A stretch of 64,000 bases of DNA from Pimelobacter simplex. GTDB lineage: Bacteria; Actinomycetota; Actinomycetes; Propionibacteriales; Nocardioidaceae. Of this stretch, positions 16,383 to 25,822 are shown piece after piece. The notes beneath the pieces are model-generated. The model was not told the origin of the DNA. It made no database searches and was given only the letters and a program-made list of their open reading frames with translations. The position numbers and the translations under genes are program-made. Where the stretch lies: contig NZ_FOUK01000002.1 of the NCBI RefSeq assembly GCF_900114845.1, positions 682,001 to 746,000 of the forward strand, written 5' to 3'. Numbering within the stretch: the stretch's first letter is position 1; each line of letters opens with the position of its first letter.

Positions 16383-18112
16383 TCCGCCTCGTTCTCGGCC
16401 TTCTCGATCAGGTCCTTGACGACGTCGATCGAGCGGATCCGGCCGCTGGTGACGGTCGAGCCCTGGTCGGCGAACAGCGAGGTCGGGATGCCAATCAGCT
16501 CGCCGTCGCTGTTGATCGCCATGCCGCCGGAGTTGCCGGGCGCGATCCGGGCATCGGTGTCGAGCTCGGAGCGGGGGCCCAGCTCGGGGTCGTTGAGCAC
16601 GGTCGAGATGACGCCGGTGGTCACCGTGATGGACTCGCCCGAGCCGGCCACGGCCGGGAAGCCGAGCACGGTGACGCTGTCGCCGGCCCGCAGGTCGCCC
16701 GAGCTGCCGATCGGCACCGTGGGCAGGTCGAGCTTGCCGGTGAGGTCGTTGCCCTGCGCGTCGGCGTAGATCTGGACGACGGCGACGTCGAGGTTGCCGT
16801 CGGCCTCGACCACCCGGGCCCGGTAGGCCGCGGGGGCGTTGGTGTCGGTCATGCCGTCGGTCAGCGAGATGAGGAGGTAGTCGGGGTCGGCGATGCGCTC
16901 GGCCGAGCCGTACTTCTCGGTGAGGCCGGGTGCCTCGGGAGCGGCGACGTGGGCGTTGGTGAGGATCAGGCCGTCGGAGCGGATGATCGAGCCGGAGCCG
17001 TGGTAGGTGCCGATCCGGCTCGGGTCGTCGAGCAGGTGGCTGTCGGCGGTGATCTTGACCGTGGCGGCCTTCGCCGCGTCGAGCGCGTCGACCCGGTTGC
17101 CGGAGGTGGGGGCGGCGGGGTCGTCGCGGCCGAGCAGCCAGGCTGTCGTCCCGATGCCGGCGACGAGGACGACCGCGGCGACGATCGCGCCGATCACCAG
17201 GAGCCGCTTGCCGAGCCGGCGCCGCGCGATCCGGCGCTCCTCCTCGGCGGCGGAGAGGATCGGGACCAGGGTGAGCTCGGGGCCGGCGACCGGGTGGCCC
17301 AGGCGCAGCGAGAGCCGCTCGTCGAAGGTCCGGTTGGTGACCCGGCGGCCGTCGTCGAAGGTGCCCTCGTTGGAGAGGTTGGTGTAGGTCCAGCCGCCGG
17401 CGACGGGGTCGACCCGGCCGTGCACCCGCGAGCAGGCGGGGTCGCCGATGACGACCGTGCAGTCGCTGCGGCGTCCGATCGTGATCTGCATCGGGTGCCG
17501 GAAGCGGTGCTCGCGGCCCTCGGCGACGACGAGCAGGTCGGGGCCGCTGCGCGGCGGGACCGGTCCCGCCGGGCCGGGCGCGCCGGCGGGGCGCTGCGGC
17601 ATCGCGAGCACCTGGGTGGCGTCGTTGCCCGCGATCGCCGGCGGGAGGCCGGGAGCGGCCGCCGGGCGGGCGCCGGGCGGCGGCGGGGGCGCGTTGGGGG
17701 GCGGCGGCGGAGGCGGGGCGAACGCCGGCGGCCGGGTCGGCTCGTCGACGAGGACGGCGGGCGGCTCGACCGGCACCTCGGCCGGCGTGCGCGGGGTGGC
17801 CGCGGCGATGTCGTACTCGGCGGCCGGGACGAGCACCAGGCTGGCGCCGGCCGCGGGCGGGCCGCAGCGGACCTCGATCCGGGTCTCGACGGGGTACTCG
17901 GTGATCCGCTCACCCTCGACGTAGGTGCCGAACTGGCTGCCCTGGTCGACGAGCACCCAGCCGTAGTCGGAGGCGTGCAGCTCGGCGTGCTGGCGCGAGA
18001 CGGAGCCGGCGGTGAGCACGACGTCGGCCTCGATCGCCCGCCCGATGCGGTAGACCGGCTTCCCCTCGAGACGGAGGACCCGACCCTCGACCTCGACCAC
18101 CAGACCTGCCAT
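16379..18112 (-). CDS. Membrane-anchored trypsin-like serine protease with two FHA domains
   Basis: 577 residues in order: FHA domain 1 (about 1-90; IGR 23-25, SRQH 39-42), Pro-rich linker (about 125-185), FHA domain 2 (about 205-290; IGRRSD, SRVHGR), one TM segment (about 305-327), and a chymotrypsin-fold protease (about 340-577) with triad H388 (TNAHV), D442 (NLDVAV) and S528 (GNSGG). The topology implies phosphothreonine-reading FHA domains in the cytosol and a protease outside the membrane. Start ATG 18112 is used; GTG 18121 would overlap the kinase stop as GTGA. The upstream kinase is coupled and is the obvious source of phospho-sites. Confidence 0.85.
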   Translation of the reverse strand: MAGLVVEVEGRVLRLEGKPVYRIGRAIEADVVLTAGSVSRQHAELHASDYGWVLVDQGSQFGTYVEGERITEYPVETRIEVRCGPPAAGASLVLVPAAEYDIAAATPRTPAEVPVEPPAVLVDEPTRPPAFAPPPPPPPNAPPPPPGARPAAAPGLPPAIAGNDATQVLAMPQRPAGAPGPAGPVPPRSGPDLLVVAEGREHRFRHPMQITIGRRSDCTVVIGDPACSRVHGRVDPVAGGWTYTNLSNEGTFDDGRRVTNRTFDERLSLRLGHPVAGPELTLVPILSAAEEERRIARRRLGKRLLVIGAIVAAVVLVAGIGTTAWLLGRDDPAAPTSGNRVDALDAAKAATVKITADSHLLDDPSRIGTYHGSGSIIRSDGLILTNAHVAAPEAPGLTEKYGSAERIADPDYLLISLTDGMTDTNAPAAYRARVVEADGNLDVAVVQIYADAQGNDLTGKLDLPTVPIGSSGDLRAGDSVTVLGFPAVAGSGESITVTTGVISTVLNDPELGPRSELDTDARIAPGNSGGMAINSDGELIGIPTSLFADQGSTVTSGRIRSIDVVKDLIEKAENEAD

Positions 18113-18117
18113 GCGGT

Positions 18118-19443
18118 TCACCCTAGGCCCGCGGCCGGCGCCGACGGACGGCGCACCTGCACCGTGGCGTCGCGGATCTGGATCCGGGCGCCCTCGACCA
18201 GCTCGATGGTGCGGTCGGGCTCGAGCAGGAAGTTCTGCCCGCCGGGGTAGGCCACCGGCCAGGAGAAGTCCGAGGCGTTGTGCAGTCCCCAGCGGTCGGG
18301 CGCCGACGGGTGACGTCGTACGTCGGCGAGGACCGTGGGGTGGTCGATGCCGGAGGTCAGGTGGTCGGAGCGGATCGTCGTCTGCGGGCCGACGGCGAGC
18401 GTGCGCCGCCCGATCGAGAGCAGGTACGGCGGCCGCACCTGCGTGCGGTCCTGCCAGCAGGTCACGGTGTCGTCGCCGGGGCTCCAGAAGTTGGTGGTGC
18501 CGCAGGTGGGGCAGGCGAGCATGCCGTCGCGCAGCCGGTCCATCGCCTTGATCCACTGCCCCTCGGTGACCCGCGCGCCGGGGTTGTCGAGCCCGTCGCC
18601 GAAGGCCTGCACGAAGAGGTCGCGCAGGAACTGGGGGTAGATGTTCCAGTACTGCTGGACGATCTGGGCCGGCCGGTTCTCGGGGTTCGCCGGGTGCATG
18701 CAGAACAGCGGGTCGGTGCCGAAGTGGGTCATCAGCCAGTGCGCGTCGCGCATGCCGGTGTCGGTGCGCGCGCCTTCGAGCGGGTGGCCGAGGAAGAGCG
18801 CGTAGAACAGCAGCACGGCGAGCGAGTGCCGGTCGGTGTCGGTGTTGGGCAGCGTGCGGTAGGTGGTGTCGCGGACCACCTCGGGCGCCATGAAGTACGG
18901 CGTGCCGAGCACCCGGCCGGTGCCGTTGTCGATGCCCACGTTGTCGTTGTCGCAGATCAGGACGTCGCCGTTGGCGGGGTCGAAGAAGACGTTGCCGAAG
19001 GAGATGTCGCGGTAGCACAGCCCGCGGGCGTGGAGCCGCAGGAAGCTGTAGCTCAGCTGGCGGCACAGCTCGATGATCGAGGCGAACGAGACGTCGAGCG
19101 GCCGGCCCTCGCGGTCGGCGTTGAGGAGCAGGAAGCTCAGCTCGAGGAAGCGCTGGTGGCGCAGGTGCATGACGTAGCCGAAGCTCGGCTCGGTGCCGAC
19201 CCGGGCCATGCTGAGCGGCCAGAGGAAGCGCTCGTGCGGGGAGCCGATCTCGACGAGCTGCTGCATCTCGTCGTACTGCTGGGCGGTGGCGCTCTCGGGC
19301 TTGTACCACTTGAGCGCGAGCGGCTCGCCCGAGTCGCGGCGCACCTCGAAGACGTAGCCCTGCCCGCCCTGCCCGAGCAGCGACGTCACGCGGGCCCGCC
19401 CCAACGGGCCGAGGTCCACCTCGACACCCTCTGCCAGCACCAT
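18118..19443 (-). CDS. Atypical Ser/Thr protein kinase with zinc ribbon and degenerate FHA-like tail
   Basis: 441 residues from ATG 19443. Gly-rich loop GQGGQGYV 24-31, ATP lysine K45, catalytic loop YRDISFGN 144-151 (HRD replaced by YRD, Asp and Asn kept), the DFG position reads DND 165-167, and APE at 186-188. After the kinase come a zinc-ribbon-like C311-x2-C314 and C329, and about 100 residues of beta-rich sequence resembling a degenerate FHA fold. Such kinases occur beside TerY-like VWA and PP2C genes (the 'TerY-P triad' described by Aravind's group); both lie divergently next door. Its stop abuts the FHA-protease start, so the two form an operon. Confidence 0.8.
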   Translation of the reverse strand: MVLAEGVEVDLGPLGRARVTSLLGQGGQGYVFEVRRDSGEPLALKWYKPESATAQQYDEMQQLVEIGSPHERFLWPLSMARVGTEPSFGYVMHLRHQRFLELSFLLLNADREGRPLDVSFASIIELCRQLSYSFLRLHARGLCYRDISFGNVFFDPANGDVLICDNDNVGIDNGTGRVLGTPYFMAPEVVRDTTYRTLPNTDTDRHSLAVLLFYALFLGHPLEGARTDTGMRDAHWLMTHFGTDPLFCMHPANPENRPAQIVQQYWNIYPQFLRDLFVQAFGDGLDNPGARVTEGQWIKAMDRLRDGMLACPTCGTTNFWSPGDDTVTCWQDRTQVRPPYLLSIGRRTLAVGPQTTIRSDHLTSGIDHPTVLADVRRHPSAPDRWGLHNASDFSWPVAYPGGQNFLLEPDRTIELVEGARIQIRDATVQVRRPSAPAAGLG

Positions 19444-19478
19444 GGGGCTGCCCGACCTCCGTCTTCCCGACCGTTTTC

Positions 19479-19509
19479 TCGACTCCGAACCTGCGTGACA
19501 GGCTATAAC
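19479..19509 (+). promoter_or_regulatory. Candidate promoter for the VWA-PP2C arm
   Basis: TATAAC at 19504-19509 is a good -10 element, with a weaker -35-like TCGACT at 19479-19484 (19-base spacer). The opposite strand has TATAGC over nearly the same bases, so the divergent kinase-protease arm may start here as well. Confidence 0.35.
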
Positions 19510-19572
19510 CTCGTCAGAACGGGGATAGTTGAAACCTGACGACTCCCATTGCTGACGAAAGAGAGGGCCGTG

Positions 19573-20274
19573 ATGAGCGATCGGCTCGGTGGCGCCCTGG
19601 CGCGCAAGCCGCTGCACTTCATCTTCGTGCTCGACGTCTCGGGCTCGATGCTGCGCGGCGGGCGCATCCAGGCGCTCAACAACGCCATCACCGAGGTCCT
19701 CCCCCACCTCAAGGACGAGGCGCGCGCCAACCCGCACGCCGAGCTCCTCATCCGGGTGCTGGCCTTCGCCAACGAGCCGCAGTGGATCATCGAGGAGCCG
19801 ACGCCGGTCGACCAGATCCACTGGAAGCGCCTCGAGGCCGTCCCGCGGGGCTTCACCGAGCTGGGCAGCGCGCTCCAGACGCTCGCCGGCGCCCTCGACC
19901 ACCTCGACGAGACCAAGAGCGCCTTCCCGCCCGCCATCATCCTCGTCTCCGACGGCCGGCCCACCCAGAGCAGCGGCGTCACCTTCGCCGAGGGCCTGCA
20001 GGCCCTGCTCAACAACAAGTGGGGCGCGACCGCCGTCCGGCTCGCGCTCGGCGTGGGCCGCGACGCCGACATGCACTCGATGCGCCGCTTCATCGGCGAC
20101 GAGGACGTGCCGCTGCTGCGCGCGGACAACCCCGAGCAGCTGGTCGAGTACATCGTGTGGGCGTCCAAGGCGGCCAGCAAGGTCGCCTCGCGCCCGGTGG
20201 TCGGCCCCGCCACCGGCGTCCCCGCCGCACCCCCGAGCCCGATCGGTGACCCGATCTGGAGCACCCTCGGATGA
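19573..20274 (+). CDS. TerY-like von Willebrand factor A domain protein
   Basis: 233 residues: one VWA domain with a complete MIDAS metal site, D21-x-S23-x-S25 in VLDVSGSM, a central FTELGS threonine and VSDGRPT aspartate, then a short Pro-rich tail. No signal peptide or TM, so cytosolic. It matches the TerY class, which with a PP2C phosphatase and a kinase makes the TerY-P triad. ATG 19573 sits 6 bases after GAGAGGG (GTG 19570 is in frame too). Its stop overlaps the PP2C start as ATGA, giving coupled translation. Confidence 0.88.
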   Translation: MSDRLGGALARKPLHFIFVLDVSGSMLRGGRIQALNNAITEVLPHLKDEARANPHAELLIRVLAFANEPQWIIEEPTPVDQIHWKRLEAVPRGFTELGSALQTLAGALDHLDETKSAFPPAIILVSDGRPTQSSGVTFAEGLQALLNNKWGATAVRLALGVGRDADMHSMRRFIGDEDVPLLRADNPEQLVEYIVWASKAASKVASRPVVGPATGVPAAPPSPIGDPIWSTLG

Positions 20275-21212
20275 CCCAGCCCCCGTTCGACGGGCGGCGC
20301 CCCGAGATCGACCGGCCGGCCGACGTCGGGCCCACCTGGACGACGCTGGCCGACACCCGGATCGGGTCGGTCCACGTGCGCGACCAGCTGCCGATCCAGG
20401 ACGCCGTGCTCACCTGGAACGACCACGCGCTGGGCCACGCGGTCGTCGCCGTCGCCGACGGGCACGGCCACCGGCTGCACTTCCGCAGCGACACCGGCGC
20501 CGCGCTCGCCGTCATCAGTGCGGTCGAGGAGCTGCGCCGGGTGCTGCCCGAGCTGCGTCCGGGCGACCCCGACGCCGCGCACGACGCCGTACGCCGGGCG
20601 GGGGCGGCGCTCGTCGCCACCTGGACCGCGAAGGTCGAGCACCACCTCGCCGCCAACCCGTACTCCCCCGCCGAGGAGGAGATCGGCGCCGCCGCCGACC
20701 CGCTGCGCGCCTACGGCTCCACGATCCTGGCCGCCGCGGCGACGCCGGACCTGCTCGTCTTCGTCCAGATCGGCGACGGCGACTCCGTTCTCGTCTCGGC
20801 CGACGGCGTCGCCTCGCGGCCGCTGCCCGAGGACCCGGACCTCGACGGGCTGCACACGACCTCGCTGTGCCAGCCGCGCCCCCTCGACGCGTTGCGGGTG
20901 TCCGTGGTCGGCGCCGGCGGCGACGAGGTCGCCCTCGTCTTCCTGTGCACCGACGGCTTCGGGCGCTCCCGGGTCGACGCCGACGGCTGGTGGCGCCAGA
21001 CCGGCGAGCAGCTGGTCGAGTTCATCCGCGACCGCGGCCTGGGCTGGGTGCGCGAGCAGCTGCCCGAGTGGCTCGCCGAGCCCGCCGAGATCGGCGGCGA
21101 CGACACGACGATGGCGCTGCTGGTGCGCTCCGACGTCGCCGGGATCAGCCGGCCCGACCTCGCCGACACCGTGCCGGTCCCCGACGCGCCCGACGACGCT
21201 GCCGGGGGCTGA
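20271..21212 (+). CDS. PP2C-like Ser/Thr phosphatase (TerY-P triad type)
   Basis: 313 residues. Divergent PP2C: VADGHGHRLHF (metal-binding aspartate), YGSTILAA, IGDGDSVLV, LCTDGFGRS and GGDDTTMALL are recognisable. It lacks the usual N-terminal 'NED' motif of classical PP2Cs (QLPIQDAV stands there). It is coupled by a 4-bp overlap to the TerY-like VWA gene and lies opposite the atypical kinase, so it is the likely eraser for that kinase's targets. It is convergent with the Pro-rich membrane protein gene, 9 bp away. Confidence 0.82.
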   Translation: MTQPPFDGRRPEIDRPADVGPTWTTLADTRIGSVHVRDQLPIQDAVLTWNDHALGHAVVAVADGHGHRLHFRSDTGAALAVISAVEELRRVLPELRPGDPDAAHDAVRRAGAALVATWTAKVEHHLAANPYSPAEEEIGAAADPLRAYGSTILAAAATPDLLVFVQIGDGDSVLVSADGVASRPLPEDPDLDGLHTTSLCQPRPLDALRVSVVGAGGDEVALVFLCTDGFGRSRVDADGWWRQTGEQLVEFIRDRGLGWVREQLPEWLAEPAEIGGDDTTMALLVRSDVAGISRPDLADTVPVPDAPDDAAGG

Positions 21213-21221
21213 GCCACCGGC

Positions 21222-22739
21222 TCAGTCGCTGGGCCACCACTTCTCGAGCTTGCTCAGGTTGCCCTGGAAGTTCCAGGCGACGCCGTAGCAGTTGCAGTCG
21301 TCCTTGTTCCAGTCCCAGTAGACCGTCGCCGTGCCGTCGTCGAGGTAGGCGTAGTAGGCACCCTCGGCCTCGCCCTCGTCGAAGCGCCAGGTACCGCCGT
21401 TGCCCTTCTTGGCGGCCTCGTCGTACTTGTTCTTGTAGTACTTGCGGTCGGCGCGCAGCTCCTTGCGGGTGCGGTAGCGGCCGACGTTGACGGCGACGCC
21501 GTCGACCCCGGACTCGCACTTGCTCTCCTCGGTCTCGCCCGTGAAGAAGGTCCGCTGCCGGGTGCAGGTGGCGACGTCCATGTTGATGTCGATGAACTCG
21601 CGCAGCGTCTCGTTGGCCGGCGTGGTCGGCTCGGAGACCCGCGGCGACGTTGCCTTGTAGTGCTTGACCAGGTCGTCGGCGCTCGCGCCGGACGCGCCGG
21701 TCAGGGTCGCCGACTGGAGGCTGCCCTTGCTGTCCCAGTAGACGACGGCGGGGTCGCTGGTGCCGGCGCGCTCGGGGTCGAGCTCGTAGAGCGCGGTGGC
21801 GCCGTTGTCGGCGGTCAGCGTGCCGGCGCTGTAGTCGAGCCGGCCGCTGCGGGCCGTGGTGAGGGACGCGTCGTCGTCGTAGGTGACCAGGCGCAGGGTG
21901 CCGGCGCTGACGGCGCACTGCACCACCTCGGCCTGGCCGGCGCCGGGCTCCTCGGCCTTGCAGCCGGAGGCACCCTCGGTCATCTTCGCCGACAGCGCGT
22001 TGTAGCGGTCGTCGATGGCAGCGGGCTCGACGTCGACCTTCGGGCCCTCGTCGGACGTGCTGCTCGTCGGGTCCTTCTTGGCGCTCGGGTCGTCGTCGCC
22101 GCCCGCGGCGAGGACGACGGCCGTGACGCCGCCGGCGACCAGCACCACGCCGGCCACGGACGCCGCGACCCACACGCCGGTGCGCTTCTGGCGGGGCGCG
22201 GCGGGCGGCGCGGTGAAGGCCGCGGGCTGCTGGTAGGCCGGGACGCCGTACGCGGGCGGGGGTTGCGGCGCGGACGGCTGCGGCGCGGACGGCTGGGGTG
22301 CGGCGGGCTGCGGCCAGGCGGTCTGCGGCAGCGGCGAGGCGATCGGCGGGCCCGTGGGCGGCGGGGGCGGCAGGCCGGGCGCCGACGGCCGACCCGAGCG
22401 GTAGCGCAGCACGACGGCCGCGGGCACCTTGCCGACGGCGTAGCCCAGCACGGCGGCGGCCCAGCTCGCGGCGGCCTGGTCGGCGCCGCCGCGGTTGCGG
22501 GCGAGCCGGAGGCCGGCCTCCTCGACCGCGCGGCCGGCGTCGGCGCCGCCGTCGATCATGGCGACCAGCGGGTTGAGCGCGTCGAAGCGGACGGCGTCGA
22601 CGAGCAGGTTGATGTCGCCGGTGCTGGCCTGGTCCTCGGCGAGCACGTCGTCGAGGACGCCGCGGAAGCCGGTCGCGTCGTCGAGGATCGAGCGGCCGTG
22701 GGCGGCGACCAGCTCGCGCAGCGCTTCGTGGAGCTCCAT
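21222..22739 (-). CDS. Single-pass membrane protein with Pro-rich linker, unknown function
   Basis: 505 residues. Residues 1-115 are a helical cytosolic domain (ends with a VLGYAVGKVPAAVVLRY segment), 120-185 a Pro/Ala/Gln linker with repeated SAPQP units, 189-211 one TM helix, and 212-505 an extracytoplasmic domain with several cysteines (GCKAEEPG, VQCAV, ATCTRQR, SKCES, DDCNCYG) and many charged and aromatic residues. I recognise no named family. It lies 8 bp downstream of the small kinase gene and is probably co-transcribed, suggesting it is regulated by, or a sensor for, that kinase. Confidence 0.72.
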   Translation of the reverse strand: MELHEALRELVAAHGRSILDDATGFRGVLDDVLAEDQASTGDINLLVDAVRFDALNPLVAMIDGGADAGRAVEEAGLRLARNRGGADQAAASWAAAVLGYAVGKVPAAVVLRYRSGRPSAPGLPPPPPTGPPIASPLPQTAWPQPAAPQPSAPQPSAPQPPPAYGVPAYQQPAAFTAPPAAPRQKRTGVWVAASVAGVVLVAGGVTAVVLAAGGDDDPSAKKDPTSSTSDEGPKVDVEPAAIDDRYNALSAKMTEGASGCKAEEPGAGQAEVVQCAVSAGTLRLVTYDDDASLTTARSGRLDYSAGTLTADNGATALYELDPERAGTSDPAVVYWDSKGSLQSATLTGASGASADDLVKHYKATSPRVSEPTTPANETLREFIDINMDVATCTRQRTFFTGETEESKCESGVDGVAVNVGRYRTRKELRADRKYYKNKYDEAAKKGNGGTWRFDEGEAEGAYYAYLDDGTATVYWDWNKDDCNCYGVAWNFQGNLSKLEKWWPSD

Positions 22740-22747
22740 CGGCAGCC

Positions 22748-23560
<813 letters not shown>

Positions 23561-23735
23561 GTGATCCTCCGGGTATGCGGCGCGACCTCCAGCATGTCAC
23601 GGTGCCACCGCACGTGAACCCCGAAACCAGGCAATTTCACCGGCCTGGACCAGCAGCCTTCTCCTCGATTCAGGCAGCGGAGCAGGGGGTACCCGGTGTA
23701 GCGTCTCGGACGCATTCCACGACCTAGGAGGAACG

Positions 23736-25352
23736 TTGATCGACCCCTCTGCAGCATCCGTGGTGCCCACCACCGACCCGTCGACGTACCTGCCCGCGCA
23801 GCCGATCTCGGGTGACCTCACCGACCAGATGCTGCAGACGGACTTCTGGACCGACGACCTCGTCGCGGCGGCCGGCATCCCCATCGTCGACGTCCCGTTC
23901 GTCACCGTGGGTGGCGGCATCGGCTCGTTCGTCACCGTCGACTACCTGCGGATCGCAGGCGTGCCGACGTCGCAGATGCGCGTGCTCAGCACCCTGGACT
24001 TCCCCTGGCAGACCTACGAGTACCTCACCCGGGTCTCGCAGGTGCCGCGGCCGGAGCGGATCCGCTCCGACTCGGCCTCGCGACCCGACAACATCTGGGG
24101 CTTCCCGTCGTACGGCTTCGCCGAGGGGATGAAGAAGTTCGACCTCAAGGTGCTCTGGGGCCTGTTCAGCGAGCCGATCTTCTCCGACTACTACACGCCC
24201 AAGGCCGGCAACGTCTTCGAGCAGCTCGAGCGCGAGTCGAAGCGCATCGGGTACGACGAGATGCTCGTCAAGGGCCTCGTGCGGATCGTCCGGCGCCGGT
24301 ACGGCGGCGGGTACTTCACGATCCTGACCCCACCGGAGGGCGCCTCGGCCACCAAGCGGGTGGCCTTCCGGTCGCAGTACGTGCACATCGCGGTGGGCTA
24401 CCCGGGCCTGAAGTTCCTGCCCGAGCTGCAGAAGTACCGCACCGAGAACAACGACTACCGCCACATCGTCAACGCCTACGAGGCGCACGAGCACGTCTAC
24501 GAGCGACTGGTCCAGACCCCTTCGACCGTTCTCGTGCGCGGTGGCGGGATCGTGGCCTCGCGGATCCTGCAGCGGCTGATGGACGACCGCGAGAAGCACG
24601 GCGCGCAGACGAACATCGTCCACCTCTTCCGGACCTACATCAACGGCACCAACGACGGCTACGGCAACGAGGGCGACCCGCGACCGGGCGGCGGCAAGAC
24701 CCGGATCACCATGCGCCGGCGCGGTGGCAACGGCTGGGCCTACCAGGGCTTCAACTACCCGAAGTCCGTGTGGGGCGGCCAGCTCAAGGCACAGGTGCGC
24801 AAGCTCGACGGCGAGCAGCGCGCCGAGCTCTACAAGCGGATGGGCGGCACCAACACCCCCTGGCGCAAGAGCTGGCAGCGGCAGATGAACCAGGGCCGGG
24901 CCGAGGGCTGGTACCACTGCGTCGTCGGCACCGTCGACAGCATGGAGCCCAGCGGCGAGCGGATCCTCAACCAGGTCCGCACGGCGCAGGGCGTCGTCCC
25001 GGTCGAGGTCGACTTCGTCATCGACTGCACCGGCCTCGAGGCCGACATCGCCGAGCACCGCCTGCTCAAGGACCTCCTCGAGCACGGTGGCGCCAGCCGC
25101 AACCCGGTCGGCCGGCTCAACGTCGACCGCAACTTCGAGCTGATCGGCACGCAGTCCGGCGGGGGCGCGGTCTACGCGTCCGGGGCGACCACGCTGGGCG
25201 GCTACTTCCCCGGCGTCGACACCTTCCTGGGCCTGCAGGTGGCCGCCCAGGAGATCTACGGCGACCTGCAGAAGCGCGGCTTCTGCAAGCGGATCGGGCC
25301 GGTGCGCTCGACCGGGCAGTGGTGGAAGTGGCTGGCCGGGAGCGCCCCGTGA
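23736..25352 (+). CDS. FAD/NAD(P)-binding flavoprotein, monooxygenase-like
   Basis: 538 residues with two Rossmann signatures: VTVGGGIGSF near residue 60 and LVRGGGIVASR near 265-275, plus VDFVIDCTGLEAD, the ATG-type motif region of class B flavin monooxygenases, and GGYFPGVDTFLG near the end. This is the two-dinucleotide-domain pattern, but I cannot name the substrate. The start is TTG at 23736, chosen because AGGAGG ends 5 bases before it and the next in-frame ATG is deep in the domain. It begins an operon with a four-TM protein and an FHA protein, beside the kinase genes. Confidence 0.7.
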   Translation: MIDPSAASVVPTTDPSTYLPAQPISGDLTDQMLQTDFWTDDLVAAAGIPIVDVPFVTVGGGIGSFVTVDYLRIAGVPTSQMRVLSTLDFPWQTYEYLTRVSQVPRPERIRSDSASRPDNIWGFPSYGFAEGMKKFDLKVLWGLFSEPIFSDYYTPKAGNVFEQLERESKRIGYDEMLVKGLVRIVRRRYGGGYFTILTPPEGASATKRVAFRSQYVHIAVGYPGLKFLPELQKYRTENNDYRHIVNAYEAHEHVYERLVQTPSTVLVRGGGIVASRILQRLMDDREKHGAQTNIVHLFRTYINGTNDGYGNEGDPRPGGGKTRITMRRRGGNGWAYQGFNYPKSVWGGQLKAQVRKLDGEQRAELYKRMGGTNTPWRKSWQRQMNQGRAEGWYHCVVGTVDSMEPSGERILNQVRTAQGVVPVEVDFVIDCTGLEADIAEHRLLKDLLEHGGASRNPVGRLNVDRNFELIGTQSGGGAVYASGATTLGGYFPGVDTFLGLQVAAQEIYGDLQKRGFCKRIGPVRSTGQWWKWLAGSAP

Positions 25353-25389
25353 GCCGGACCGACCCGACGACCGAAGGAGCGCGCGCGTA

Positions 25390-25818
25390 ATGCTGCCCAC
25401 CCTCAACGGCAGGATCCAGACCCGGATCTTCATGCTCGTCGTTTTCGGCGGGCTGATCACGCTCGCCCTCACGCCGATCCTTCCGGGCGACCCGGACTAC
25501 AAGACGACGTACCTGATCCTGGCGGCCGTGCTCGTGCTCGGCATCGTGTGGGAGCTGATCTACCACGTCATCCAGCAGTTCCGCTGGGAGAAGGACTGGC
25601 CCACCATGTTCGGGCTCATCACCGCGCTCAACGAGGGCGCGCTGGTGTGGCTGCTCGTCGACCTCGGCGCGGTGCCCGGCATCGACGGGGACACCGTGCC
25701 CTTCTGGGCGTTCTTCATCGACTTCTCCGTGATCTGGATCGTCGTCTGGATCTGGACCAACGGCCCGATGCGGGTGCCCTTCATCCGCTGGCGCTTCTTC
25801 GGCGGAAGGATCGTGTGA
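25390..25818 (+). CDS. Small four-TM membrane protein
   Basis: 142 residues with four hydrophobic helices (about 13-30, 40-60, 75-95, 105-123) and a basic C terminus (FIRWRFFGGRIV). Charged WELIYH and FRWEKDW loops sit between helices. No family recognised. ATG 25390 follows GAAGGAGCG. It lies between the flavoprotein (37 bp) and the FHA gene (4 bp), so all three are likely one transcript; it could be the membrane anchor or redox partner of that set. Confidence 0.75.
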   Translation: MLPTLNGRIQTRIFMLVVFGGLITLALTPILPGDPDYKTTYLILAAVLVLGIVWELIYHVIQQFRWEKDWPTMFGLITALNEGALVWLLVDLGAVPGIDGDTVPFWAFFIDFSVIWIVVWIWTNGPMRVPFIRWRFFGGRIV

Positions 25819-25822
25819 CGCG

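Noticed and set aside
18113..19309. Upstream extension of the FHA-protease frame over the kinase gene
   Set aside because: The added residues are Arg/Pro/Ala-rich shadow sequence of the kinase gene; the FHA domain starts cleanly at the ATG at 18112.
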